DNA of 64,000 bases from Gordionus sp. m RMFG-2023. Taxonomy: Eukaryota > Nematomorpha > Gordioida > Chordodea > Parachordodidae. A program made the position numbers and the translations under genes. The stretch is taken from NCBI RefSeq assembly GCF_954871325.1, contig NC_088775.1:85909561-85973560 (forward strand), given 5' to 3'. How positions within the stretch are numbered: position 1 is the first letter of the stretch; every line of letters starts with the position of its first letter. The notes under the pieces are model-generated. The model saw only the letters and a program-made list of their open reading frames with translations. It had not been told where the DNA came from and ran no database searches. Of this stretch, positions 35,780 to 45,979 are shown one piece after another.

Positions 35780-35985
35780 GCAATTCATAGTGGGATCCGA
35801 TCCGTCATAATTTAACAGCTGATTGATTTATAATAAATCTATTTTAAAAGATCAATTTATCTTTTATTAAAATCAATATTTATATTTTTTAGATTATTAT
35901 CATGATAAACAAAAAATTGATCCATAAATAGATTCTTAAAATCGATCAGCTGTTAAATCGTGTCTTCGGATTCCACTATGAATGC
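35780..35985. repeat. Family G MITE
   Basis: GCAATTCATAGTGGGATCCG at the left matches the complement of GGATTCCACTATGAATGC at the right. Next inside, TTTAACAGCTGATTGATTT faces ATCGATCAGCTGTTAAAT. The arms are about 50 bp. A diverged relative lies at 54614-54800. Confidence 0.75.
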
Positions 35986-36051
35986 CGTGTAGAAATGATA
36001 CTTTTCCCGGTAAAAGTGCTATAAAGCAGGGGTGTTACCATCATATATAAC

Positions 36052-36271
36052 CACTATAGTCAGGCAATTACTATATAGTTTTGCGGTTATAAAATTGGCT
36101 AAACCGAGTTTTTAGTCGAAAACTATCCCTTTGGCTTCGAAATTATTCCTAAAAATATAGCAGCTCAAAAAGACTTTAATGCTAATGGATTTTCTTTGGC
36201 ACGTGCTTGTAGATTGAGCCGAATTCTTGAGCCGAATTCGCCGGAAGTTAGTCATTATCCAATTATGATAA
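36052..36271. repeat. Family D MITE, diverged copy
   Basis: AACTATCCCTTTGGC, ATATAGCAGCTCAAA, TAGATTGAGCCGAATTC and TTAGTCATTATCCAATTATG follow the order of the element at 6514-6705. There is a short internal duplication of TTGAGCCGAATTC at about 36217-36241. Confidence 0.6.
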
Positions 36272-36879
36272 CCACCCATTTTCAAAAAAGCATTTAAAAA
36301 CTATTCTAAAAACACCCTCGAAAAGTTATTAATATATACCTCACTCCCTATAAAGTAATACCCTGTATTTCGGAAATATTCTTAGTTTTGTATATGGCTT
36401 GAATGACCCCGTTTTCAATTATGAAAATGTTTGATAAAATGCACTTTTTTAAAAATAATATATCTATTTATTATAATAAAAGAATTAATTATGAAATCAT
36501 TATATTATGCAGCCAGGCAGGAAAGTTATAATATTCATAGTTATGTTATACGTAAAAGAAGAATAGTTTTTATTTTAAAAAAGATGTGAAAGGAAAATAT
36601 TAAATTTTTTTTCACATTTATTGTTCCATTATTATTCATAAATTATGTTATTTTTTTTTAAAAAAAAAATTATAAAAAACTTATTATATAATAATATAAA
36701 TATAACAATACAATGTTTCTTCGTCTTTCCAGATTTTTGAATTCTAACAAGATAGATGCTATTTTTCCTTCTTCGTTTTATAAAATGTTATTAAATAATA
36801 TTATATAAGTTTATAATTTATAGGTGTGATAATTATATTTATAATTATTTACGTTTGTGGGTTTATTTTTGTAAAAAAA
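36272..36879. other. A+T-rich spacer
   Basis: Nothing recognised. Confidence 0.5.
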
Positions 36880-37105
36880 AATACGCGACGGGATAAAGCG
36901 CATCGCCTTCTAATCGTTGTAGATACAACATATATGTTAGGTATTCCTCATTTGACCCTTTACCTATTAGAGGAAAGGCCCCAAGTACATGTAAGCCCAA
37001 CAGTGTTCCATGACTGTCATTTAAACGTTTATAGGCTGAGATTTAAAAAGTTGGACAAGGGAAAGTCTATACCCAATAACTGTACATATATTATATTACC
37101 GTGAT
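36880..37105 (+). other. Unassigned coding-like patch
   Basis: A plus-strand frame (36826-37104) is open and, over its last 70 residues, has balanced composition (for example LLIVVDTTYMLGIPHLTLYL). The first 20 residues come from A+T-rich noise. No domain was recognised and a G run follows the stop. It is probably a fragment of something older. Confidence 0.2.
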
Positions 37106-37681
37106 AAGGGGGGGGGGCAGGGGAAAGAGCTGATTTAAATTTTAAATATGTAAATTCCTTTGGTTTGGAATTTATTGAACAAATAACTTTTAACCAATGT
37201 TGATAGTATGAATAAAATGAAGGTTTTTATCTAGAACATATTTATATATATAATTGATAACTTTTGTTTTTTAGAGATAAAGAAATGGATAATGTGTTCG
37301 TCCAGGAAAAGAATATTTAATTATATTAGATATAAAAATATAGTTTAAAAAAAAATAATGATAGAAAAAGGTCATGCTGATATAAAGAAAAGCGTGTAAA
37401 TCAACGGATCTAAAATTTCCTTTGTTTCTATTGGTTCTCATAGTTCTTAGTTTAATAATAGACACAGGATGCTAATATGACTGACGTGGGACCCGATTCA
37501 TCTGGGCATTAATATATTTTCATAAACAAAATAATGATAACTAAGTTCGTTATTTTTTTTAAAAATGGGATTCGTGAATAGGGATGTTAGAATATGACTT
37601 AAGTAATTAATCTTTATGTAATATATTATAATATAAATAATTTGTATAAAAAAAATGACTCAATTAGGTAAATTTAAGCAT
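37106..37681. other. A+T-rich spacer
   Basis: Nothing recognised. Confidence 0.5.
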
Positions 37682-37689
37682 AACTTCAT

Positions 37690-37910
37690 AAGTGTTGTTA
37701 AATGGCTCGTTTTGAGCCGATTTTTAAAAACGGCTAACTCAAAGTTTTATCCAGAAAAAATATTACGCAAGCCTGAAGATTTTGTTTAGAAGGAGCAATG
37801 GTCTAGACATATATTATCGAAATCTCGAGGCTTAGACAATATTTTTCTGGCTAAAATATTGAGTTAGCCGTTGTAAAAAATCGGCTTAAAACGAGCCGTT
37901 TAACAACACT
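37690..37910. mobile_element. Family A hAT-type MITE with 8-bp target duplication
   Basis: The best-preserved copy of family A. AAGTGTTGTTAAATGGCTCG at the left pairs with the complement of AGTGTTGTTAAACGGCTCG at the right, and the arms extend over almost the whole 221 bp. AACTTCAT flanks both sides (37682-37689 and 37911-37918). An 8-bp duplication with TAGTGTTG-like ends places the family with hAT elements. Confidence 0.85.
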
Positions 37911-37918
37911 AACTTCAT

Positions 37919-39035
37919 GAATATTATACTTTTTTTTAAAATTTATGAATCACTTTTATAAATGCAACAAAATAAAAAAATTTAGAGACAAATAGTATAA
38001 TTTTGACGGTTAACTAGCCCCGACCGCTCCCCTTGTTTACGTGGACCTGAATATGCGATTAATTAGATTGACAAAAAAACTAATTTTTTTGGCCTAATTT
38101 CAATAATTAAGACAAAATCGATATATACTAGTATATAATACATATTTTTTTAAAAAAAATGCAATTTGTAATATCGTATCTCTCTCCAAATACTGCCTAA
38201 TGAAAATGAAACGAGATATTTTGCCAAATAAATAATATATATATATATTTATATATACCCTAAAAACTCCTGAAAATATTTAGAAATATAATAAATTAGG
38301 AATAAATTCAAATTTTACTAAAGATACATCTTAAATTATTTATATAAAAATTTTTAATGACGCAAAAAAAAAATTAAAATTCTTCCCATTTTATTTTGGG
38401 CGAATGTAAAAATAAATATAATTAAATAAAATTCCCAAATATAAACTTTTTATAGAAAAATCAATATATTTATGTAACCAGAGAAAGAGTGGAGGAGGAG
38501 ACGGGGGTTGAAATTATATTTTTAAAAAAAGAATTAGTAAGAAAGGCAAAACATTGACTCGCTCTGCAATGTCAAATTTCGTGAAATCAGATAATATTAA
38601 AAAATGAAAATGAGCGTTCCCGTGAGAATTTCGCCTTTATTTTAGGATTTTTGGATAATGTCTTTAGAAGAGGTGATTATTATAAGGTGAAAATAGTATA
38701 ACCTTGCTCGGGGACAATATTGCTCATCTTATCATAAATAAATAAGAAATGGTGTTTATATTAACCCCGCCCCCATTCTCAAAAAAAAACTTTTGCTCAG
38801 ATTTATAAAGGTTTACGTATTGTTAAAAAATGCAATGCGTTGCACGACATCAAAATATGGGATATAAGGCTTAGCACCTTTTAAGTATAAATTTATTTTG
38901 AATAATTTTTTAAAACATTTATCTCCTATTTATTTAAACATATCCACAAAAAATGTCAATTTTACCCTTTTCTTTAAAAAAAAAAATTAAAATAAGACAA
39001 GGATTTAGATTTGTTTGCAAATATACAAGAAAATG
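37919..39035. other. A+T-rich spacer
   Basis: A small G+C-richer patch at 38018-38057 could not be assigned. Confidence 0.5.
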
Positions 39036-39225
39036 TTTCATATTTCTGTCTCAATCCAGTTCTCCATTTCATATATTCATTTAATTTAATTTGAATTCAT
39101 AATTATCCTTTCTTTCTTTCTTTCATTAAAAATGATGCGCCTTTTTACTTGGGGCTTTCATATTTCATATCTCAATCCAGTTCACTTCATATATTGATTT
39201 GATTTAATTTGAAATCATAATTATC
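39036..39225 (+). repeat. Tandem duplication, about 120-bp period
   Basis: TTTCATATTTC, then TCAATCCAGTTC, TTCATATATT and TTTGAATTCATAATTATC at 39036-39106 recur at 39156-39225. The second unit is partial and has drifted. A short CTTT tract separates the copies. Confidence 0.7.
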
Positions 39226-40119
39226 GATTTGTCACCTCTTTGCTGCCTTTTTTTGTGTCGCCAGTCTATGAGCCCATTTAAATTCTTTTTTAAAATTTAA
39301 TTAAGTATATTTTCTAAAAAAAGCCATTGAATATCTTGTTTCAATGTACAATATAATATAAAATTCATCCCAAAACTATGGTTAGCAAATAATAATAATT
39401 AGATATTCTTTGTAAAAAGAATCCTAAACGTTTATTATATATTATCATCTTCTAATTAGCATTATCAAATTTTTAACTCATTTTGCCGGAAAAGGGGAAG
39501 GGGGGTATGTTTTAGATTTCATATTTTAAAAATCATGTTAAATCATTAAATCAACCTATATTTCGTTTATAATGGTTCTTTGTTTTTTTAAATATTATAA
39601 GATTTATAACGACTTAAAATTTCAATTTTAAAAAAGATAGTTCAAAAATAAACAAAACAATTATATAACGAACATTATTTAAAATTAGGCGGGTTACGAT
39701 ATCATTTTCTTTTATAATTAAATACTGATAAAAGTTTTTCCCTTAAAAATTGGAAAATTTATAATCCCATTTTAATCATATGAGTTTAATCGCATGGCAC
39801 AAATCTTAAAAGATATAGGGATTAAATCCTGACCTAAAAAAACTATATATTCTCGGCTAAATTGGAATTTTATGGTCAGGTTTTTAAAAAAAATATTATC
39901 ATATTTAAACATTTCGTTATTTAAACGCAAAGGAACTTTGTCTTTATTTTTTTTTTATAATAAAAATCGAAGGCAAAACTTTAAAATATTACAGGGGACC
40001 CAGAAAATAAATACAAAAAGTTTTAAAAATAAATTTTTTTATTTAGACTCAAAATTGAGGTTTTTATCATGGATAAAACTTGTCAATTACAACTTAAAGA
40101 AAGAAGATTAAAAAATTGA
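39226..40119. other. A+T-rich spacer
   Basis: A 79-codon Lys/Phe-rich frame at 39872-40111 is attributed to composition. Confidence 0.45.
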
Positions 40120-40335
40120 CTTACTCAAAATTATAAAACTTTCAAACAGTTTCCCGCCACACTCCAAATCTCCATGCTTATATCCTTCTTAAGACGAATA
40201 AAAATCATAGATCGGCAACCGGTTCCTCTAAAAGTTCCAAAAAAGTTTTTTTCTCTAACTGGCCATTTTGGACCTGGCATTGAAGTATTTGTTTTTGTTC
40301 AACCTGAAAAATACGGAAAGGCCATATATTTTTAA
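40120..40335. other. Unassigned coding-like island, both strands plausible
   Basis: On the plus strand one frame is open for 71 codons and ends in TAA at 40333-40335. Its product looks protein-like (segments such as FLRRIKIIDRQPVPLKVP and FGPGIEVFVFVQPEKYG), and CTTTCAAACAG at 40143-40153 could be a splice acceptor. On the minus strand TATTTTTCAG, a good acceptor, is followed from 40303 down to a TGA at 40205 by a 32-codon frame beginning VEQKQILQCQ. Both cannot be the main reading. I recognise neither product. Confidence 0.3.
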
Positions 40336-40439
40336 TAGTGTTGTGTGCAGATCTATATAAACAACGTATTTATACCATAAATAAATGGGATAATGTTAGG
40401 TATAACATGGTGTGATATTGAACGAACTTAAATTTTATC

Positions 40440-40545
40440 GAGTATTAGCGAAATATCGAGGCTTAGGCAATATTTTTTTGGCTAAAATATTGAGTTAGCC
40501 ATTTTTAAAAATCGGCTTAAAACGAGCCGTGTAACAACATTACTA
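40440..40545. repeat. Family A MITE, right-half fragment
   Basis: It matches the second half of 37690-37910 closely: ATCGAGGCTTAGGCAATAT, AATATTGAGTTAGCC and CGGCTTAAAACGAGCCGT. The left half is missing. Confidence 0.7.
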
Positions 40546-41422
40546 ACATTAACAATAAATGCAGTAAATTTTATAAATTAATCATTGTGCTTAAGGCCTT
40601 TTAAATTATCGGTTAAGTTATTCATTAGTGTAATAGTATTTATTTTATTTCCTTTTTTTTTGAAATCTCTTTTATATAAAAAAAAATATTTTTAAATATT
40701 CAAAAATAATGATAGTAAATATCATTTGATAAATTGAAAATTGAAAAAAAAATTAGGAAGAAATTGTTAAATTTGACAATAAAAGTTATTATAATATAAA
40801 TATTAAATTTATCAAAAGACTACAACTAAAAACTAAAAAGTTTGCCACAGGGAAAATAAGAACCGGGGGGAAAGGAAATGTGTTGAAAACTCAGAATTTT
40901 ATGGCACGATCTGAGATAATATTAATTATATGAAGTCAGATCAATCATCGTTTCATATTTAAAATTTATCAATTAAAATAATAATATATATATGCAAGTT
41001 AATAGGGGAAAAATAAATAATCCGAAATGACCACATGGTAAATTCTTAGCTACTGATTCAATTTTTCGGGCTAATTTTTAAATGATTTAAATCGTAGAAA
41101 TATTTAAATTGAATCGTAAAATACACCAAAAGTAAAATATAAGAGTGATTATGAAAGGTGTGGTAAAATTATATTTGAGAGAATAACATATTTTTTTAAA
41201 ATAATTTATATTTTATTATTTAGTGGATGAAAAAATATTTCAAAAAAAAATCCCAAATATAAAAATGGAAGGTGTTCAATATTGTCATCCTGGGCTTTAT
41301 TAGGCCTCGGTTGGGCAGATCTCTATAACTCGCGTCTCAAGAGATCAGAAATTTATAAGGCTAAAAATAGGAAAGCGTCATATAACCCGAGATGTATAAT
41401 AAGAACCTTCTTCAAAAATGTC
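40546..41422. other. A+T-rich spacer
   Basis: Nothing recognised. Confidence 0.5.
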
Positions 41423-41496
41423 ATCCTGAATTCATGGTTAACGCAAATTGGCGGCATTGTTTACAAAAATATTCGCGCTAATTGTGAATTCAGGGT
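41423..41496. repeat. Family E hairpin element
   Basis: CCTGAATTCATGGTTAACGC on the left and GCGCTAATTGTGAATTCAGG on the right are inverted copies around a short loop. The 73-codon frame at 41282-41503 runs through it and is not a gene. Confidence 0.65.
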
Positions 41497-41519
41497 GAGG
41501 TAGATTTATACGATTATCT

Positions 41520-41600
41520 AAATAAATCGGGTCGTTTGGCTCGACCTACTAATTAATAACATTACCCGGCCAGAGCATTGCAGATCTCTGATAGAGAATA
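41520..41600. repeat. hAT-type right-end fragment
   Basis: CCCGGCCAGAGCATTGCAG then ATCTCTGATAG resembles the right end of the element at 10927-11317 (CTCATTGCAGACCTCTA). The left part is lost. Confidence 0.4.
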
Positions 41601-41752
41601 TGGAATCAGGTGATTCCTATAATACATAATAACGGGTCTTTTATTGTATTTTTTTTTTAAAATTTGGTTGTCTAGCGAATTGTTATAAGATGGTTAAGAC
41701 TATACATCGTTACCCTGATTCCTATGTATATGATTGTGACGAACCACTGACT

Positions 41753-42070
41753 TATCCAGGATTTTTCTGGAGGGAAAGCACCATTGGGTAAATTATTTCT
41801 CTCATAAATTTTATTGAAGATCTTTAGGTCCACTTATTGTCGACTATATTAGAATTTTTATAAATAATATTGTATTTTCACCTTTTTTTTCTATAAATTT
41901 TGAATTATAATCGTTATTTAAAAAATTTATTGACTTTTTACTAATTTTTTTTTCAAATTCTTCCTTATAATGATATATTGAATACAATATTAGAGGAGAG
42001 GGGTGTGGGGTTAGGGGGTGTAGGGGAAGGAGAAGAAATTTTTTATTCGCTTAAAATAATGAATCGAATA
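41753..42070. mobile_element. Deletion derivative of the 55776 hAT family
   Basis: CACTGACTTATCCAGGATTT at the left corresponds to the terminus CAGTGGCGTATCCAGGATTT at 55776. The block from about 41870 to 42060 (GAATTATAATCGTTATTT, TTATTGACTTTTTACTAA, the G-rich tract, then TTTTTTATTCGCTTAAAAT) follows the right-hand part of that element in order. The transposase region is absent, as is the last right terminal repeat. Confidence 0.6.
42000..42026 (+). other. Potential G-quadruplex
   Basis: Runs of 4, 4, 5 and 4 G separated by TGT, TTA and TGTA. The middle resembles a telomere repeat (GGGGTTAGGGGG), but it lies inside the hAT-derived fragment, and the homologous tract in the 55776 element is also G-rich. 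Confidence 0.5.
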
Positions 42071-42136
42071 ATATTTATACGTTTAAGATTCGTTTTACAT
42101 ATGAGTTGACTATTATTAAGAAAGAATGAAAGAGAG

Positions 42137-42310
<174 letters not shown>

Positions 42311-42725
42311 AGAAATTAAAACATGGCTCTCCTGAATTTTTTTTATGAAAAAATTGATTACATTATAATACTCATCTGACGATATAAAACTTATTTTAAA
42401 TATTGATCGCTATAAAAAAATCCCCTTAATCAATAATCAATCACTTACAACAATTTATGTGTATGGATATCAGTGAATATACGTGATTCACGCTTCAACT
42501 CCTTCCTTTGCACGAAATCCAATTTCTGGGTTGAAAATGAGTAAATGAATGAAGGAATTATTTCTCGAAGATTTTTTCTAACAATGTTTTTATAGAATTG
42601 ATTGTTTGACATTTTATATGAAAAATTGATGATAAATAACTTCCTCATATTAGTTTTAGTTTAAAAAATAAAAAATGTAATGATTTTTATTTTTTAAATT
42701 GCGCCATTTGCATATGCGAAATTAG

Positions 42726-43317
42726 CGCTACCCTGACAAACGTAATCCACAGGTTGTCGCTAAAATAAGACCTCAAGAAATGAGCGATGGAAAGAAATTT
42801 TCGGAACATTCTGAAAAAGATGGTAGATCCAAGAGGAACGCTATCATAGGCGAACACAAAGAACCGTCTACCTCTCCTACAACTTGCGCGAACCCTAAGG
42901 AGATAAATGATCACGAAAATATCAATAAAAAAATAAAACACAATTCTCCGGATCATGGCACGAAGACGGAGGGCGCAATATCACCCTCTGCCGATCATTC
43001 GCAACAATCAAGGCACCACGAAAAAAATGATCCAATTGACAATAAACTCAAGAAGGATAATATTACGCACCATCCCGTAACTATTTTGGATTCCAACGCA
43101 AGAATCGACAGCGAATTAAAGAGCGGTGCTCCTAGCAAAGATCACAATATCGGAATGCCTAACATCGAATATAGTGTGCTAAAGGGGGAATCGAAGGATG
43201 ATCCTGATAAGAAGATCAGTACTTTGGAAAGCAAGATAAACTCCTTACTAGAACACCAAAAGCATGTCGACAGAATACTCAAGGCTTTGTATAAGCAAAA
43301 TGTTTCCATTGATAAGG
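42726..43317 (+). CDS. Exon of an unrecognised coiled-coil gene
   Basis: The frame is open from just after TTAG at 42725 (a possible splice acceptor), through ATG at 42780, to a GT at 43318. A TAA follows at 43320 if the frame is read on. From the ATG it gives about 179 residues: a long, charged, Ser/Lys/Asp/His-rich and probably disordered stretch, then from about residue 145 a heptad pattern (KISTLESKINSLLEHQ, VDRILKALYKQN) typical of a coiled coil. Upstream of the ATG 18 further codons are open and protein-like (YPDKRNPQVVAKIRPQE), so this may be an internal exon and the ATG not the start. Codon use and composition differ clearly from the A+T-rich flanks. The last base, G, joins in frame to the exon at 46801. 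I do not recognise the family. Confidence 0.65.
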
Positions 43318-43440
43318 GTTAATACATATTATTTACTAAATTCCCACAGATAATGTATCTAATCAGCAAATTAATATCTCCTACCATCCGTATAATATTA
43401 GATATAATCTATATTACTAGATTGGTTGGCGATTAATTAA

Positions 43441-43593
43441 TTTAAAGTGTTACATACATAGAAGTCAAACGCCATTTTGTGGTTTGCACTCCGAATAATT
43501 GTCTTATTTATCATTAATGAATGTATATTAATGTCAATTTTATCAAAGTGCAAACCATAAAATGGCCCTACAGCTGACTCATGGACACTTTTA
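43441..43593. repeat. Family C MITE
   Basis: AAAGTGTTACATACATAG and ACGCCATTTTGTGGTTTGCA at the left are inverted at the right as GTGCAAACCATAAAATGGCC and CATGGACACTTTT. This is an independent copy of the element duplicated at 9926-10427. Confidence 0.7.
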
Positions 43594-44084
43594 AATGAAT
43601 CTAATGAATCGCCAAACTGGTGGTATAAACACACATAATTGGATATAGTATAAATTGCTTAAATATCGCCACCATGGCATCTGAAATTTTATAGGAATAG
43701 GTATATTTTTGACACACGTCAGATCTCTAAATTTAGAAAAGTGTTTAGAAATATTTTTTTACTATTTTCTAACTTTAAATTATTTATTAGGAATATTTTA
43801 AATTTGAATATAAATCTGATTTTTCCAGTGATAATATATTCCAGCATGCCAAATTTTAGATAGTTTTCTAAGATATTATACATAATTTTGCTTGATTACG
43901 CATGCGCAGATAACGCACATACTTCCCATCAGAGATTTATGTAAATATCATTTTAAGCTGATAACCATACCATCCCCTACTCAGAACTCTTTCTCCTCAG
44001 TCCACTTTAAAAAAAAATGTATATATATAATATGTAAATGTGTAATCAATCATTTAATAGAGAAATAAGTTTTTTGGAAAAAAT
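43594..44084. other. Spacer with a family F-like fragment
   Basis: AATCTGATTTTTCCAGTG and ATATTCCAGCATGCC near 43820-43850 resemble the inner arm of family F. Nothing else was recognised. Confidence 0.4.
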
Positions 44085-44182
44085 TAGTGTTGTTAAACAG
44101 CTCAATTTTTTAAAAAAAGGCCATCCACATATTTTATCCAAAAATATTAAGGCAAGCCTAGGAGACTTTACTTATAGATGGC

Positions 44183-44555
44183 TGTGGAGTTTAAGATAAA
44201 AATGGTTTTTATAAAAATGAAATATAATTTTATTTTTACAAAATGAAAAGATCAAAAGATAATTTCACTCTAACTCTAACAATAATATGTTTATATATTT
44301 ATATTCATCGAAAGTACATTTACGATAATCAATCAATTACCATAAATTGTATACTTTAAACAAAATACAATTTATATAAATTTAAATACATTACCCTGAA
44401 TTCATAGTGGCGCGATTGCGATTTAGACGCGATAAATACAAAATACAGTAAATAAATAACATATCGCATTTATAGTTAAACGATCGCGTTGAGTCGCAAA
44501 AGTTAGTGGCCGCGATTTTTTAAAAAACACAAATCATTTTGTATTTGTCGTTACA
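44183..44555. mobile_element. Candidate solo LTR (fossil), 373 bp
   Basis: It begins TGTGGAG and ends CGTTACA, and is flanked by ATGGC on both sides (44178-44182 and 44556-44560). TG...CA ends with a 5-bp target duplication are the signature of LTR-retroelement integration. The empty site is known from other family A copies, in which the sequence is continuous at this point. No coding region is present, so it would be a solo LTR. Its outer part is A+T-rich, and a family E-like hairpin sits at about 44393-44523. The family and age cannot be given, but it is younger than the MITE it interrupts. Confidence 0.5.
44393..44523. repeat. Family E-like hairpin
   Basis: TTACCCTGAATTCATAGTGG, GCGATTGCGATTTAGACGCG and the partly inverted ATCGCGTTGAGTCGC, then TGGCCGCGATTTT, are family E features. 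It lies inside the LTR-like element. Confidence 0.5.
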
Positions 44556-44635
44556 ATGGCATAAAAAGTTTGGACATCGATGGACGAATCTTTTAGGTTT
44601 GCATAATATTTTTTGCCAATTGAATTAGTTGTTTT

Positions 44636-45852
44636 TAGACATGTGCGCCGACGAAACTATCGGCGGCCGGCGCGATTTTCAAAAATTTTATCAAAGGCCG
44701 GCGGCGCGCCGATAGCCGCTGTCAACAAAAGCGGCGTAAATCGGCGCAGTTATAAATTTTTATATAATTTTTTTTAAAAAATAAAATATACACTACACTA
44801 CACATATCTTGGCATATTTTTTTAATCTTTATTTATGAGAAAACTCATTATACATTTAAAAAAGATTTTGCAATTTTATAATTGTCATGTATAAAAATTA
44901 TTTTATTTAAATTTTCCGGGCATAATGATGATCTCCTCGAATTCAACGTCAATCTAGCGGTAGAGAAAACTCTTTCACTGGATGTACTAGTCGCCGGAAT
45001 ACATAGAATTTTTTTCGCCAGCCTGGAAAGATTGGGAAGTTCACTCTTCTTTTCTCTCCAAAAATTTAAAACATCCATTTCTTGTGAATGTCGTTTTCCA
45101 AGTAGAATGTGGCATTCTTGTTCTAAGTCACCTAATGTGGAATCATAATTGTTAATTGTGTAATGTTTATTTGCCAGTTTTGTCAAATAACTTGAATCCT
45201 CAGTCGCTATATTTACTACCTTAATATCATCATTCTTTATAAGTTTAAGATGTTTTATTATAAATTCTGAAGTTGTGCAATTTTGCTCTTCTATATACTT
45301 TGACACAATTGTCAATTTTTGAAATCTTGGATCTAAAAGAGAAGCCAATACCTAGATAATAATACTAAAATTATTTATAGAATTATTAAATGTTGATGCA
45401 TCCATTTTAAAAATATGTAAAATTATGGTAACTTTGAATGATTGAATTTTATAATGACATCAATATAATTATAATTTTAAAATTGTAGAAGGATATGGTG
45501 GAGCTATATAACATTCATAAAATAAATACAGAAAATTTAATGAGTGCGTGAAATATAATTTAAATATATTTATTTAATAACTATTTTAATTTATTAATTC
45601 CTATTATATAATAAAAACATGTAGAAAATAAAAATTCATTAAAATCCTGATTGGCATTAATAAAATTACAACAGTGATGTTGACCAATTATTAGAATAAA
45701 AAGATATAAAATATGAAAAAAAATTCTGCGCCGGCCGTACGCCGCGATATGAAAATCGGCGGCGCGCCGGCGCAATTTTCATAAACGGCGGCGTTTTCGG
45801 CATACCCAAAAAAGCCGGCGGCCGGCCAACGGCCGGCTGGCGCACAGGTCTA
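44636..45852 (-). mobile_element. hAT transposon remnant with 8-bp target duplication
   Basis: The ends TAGACATGTGCGCCGACG and (complement of the right) TAGACCTGTGCGCCAGCCG are matching terminal repeats. GTTGTTTT flanks both sides exactly (44628-44635 and 45853-45860). Both subterminal regions are strikingly G+C-rich and self-complementary (GGCGGCGCGCCG, GCCGGCGGCCGGCC), in contrast to the A+T-rich interior. The interior keeps only the last exon of the transposase. At 1,217 bp it is shorter than a full hAT element and cannot be autonomous. Confidence 0.92.
44848..45348 (-). CDS. hAT transposase, C-terminal dimerisation exon
   Basis: The uninterrupted frame gives about 166 residues from LASLLDPRFQKL to SFLNV. 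LDPRF, and then the block from FWREKKSELPNLSRLAKKIL through IPATSTSSERVFSTA to LCPENLNKIIFIHDN, are the conserved C-terminal features of hAT transposases (the hAT dimerisation family, as in ZBED1, DREF and Hermes). Immediately upstream on the minus strand is ATTATCTAG, whose last codon is an in-frame stop but whose AG can act as a splice acceptor before GTA TTG GCT. No ATG starts this frame. The upstream sequence to 45700 is A+T-rich and noncoding, so the N-terminal zinc finger and the catalytic core are missing. It cannot encode an active transposase alone. Confidence 0.9.
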   Translation of the reverse strand: MASLLDPRFQKLTIVSKYIEEQNCTTSEFIIKHLKLIKNDDIKVVNIATEDSSYLTKLANKHYTINNYDSTLGDLEQECHILLGKRHSQEMDVLNFWREKKSELPNLSRLAKKILCIPATSTSSERVFSTARLTLNSRRSSLCPENLNKIIFIHDNYKIAKSFLNV

Positions 45853-45979
45853 GTTGTTTTTAAAGAATCGAGCTCGTTTAACAACACTAATAAAAAATTA
45901 ATAATTTTTTTAAAATAATTAATGATATATATAATCCAAATAAAGGGTTTAAAATAAGTGAACCCTAACGCCTTCCAAT

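Larger units (their letters stand above)
44085..45889. mobile_element. Family A MITE split by two insertions
   Basis: The left end TAGTGTTGTTAAACAGCTC is at 44085 and the right end (complement of TAGTGTTGTTAAACGAGCTC) at 45889. The family A sequence is found in three pieces, 44085-44182, 44556-44635 and 45853-45889, which add up to one ordinary copy of about 215 bp. The gaps hold an LTR-like element and a hAT element, each with its own target duplication. Confidence 0.8.

Noticed and set aside
41282-41503. 73-codon plus-strand frame
   Set aside because: Its second half runs through a family E hairpin, and its first half has no recognisable similarity.
42000-42026. Interstitial telomere
   Set aside because: Only one TTAGGG-like unit, and the tract is homologous in position to the G tract of a hAT element.
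45581-45887. Two overlapping minus-strand frames rich in Arg and Pro
   Set aside because: They lie across the G+C-rich right end of the hAT element and differ in frame. They are shadows of its palindromic motifs.
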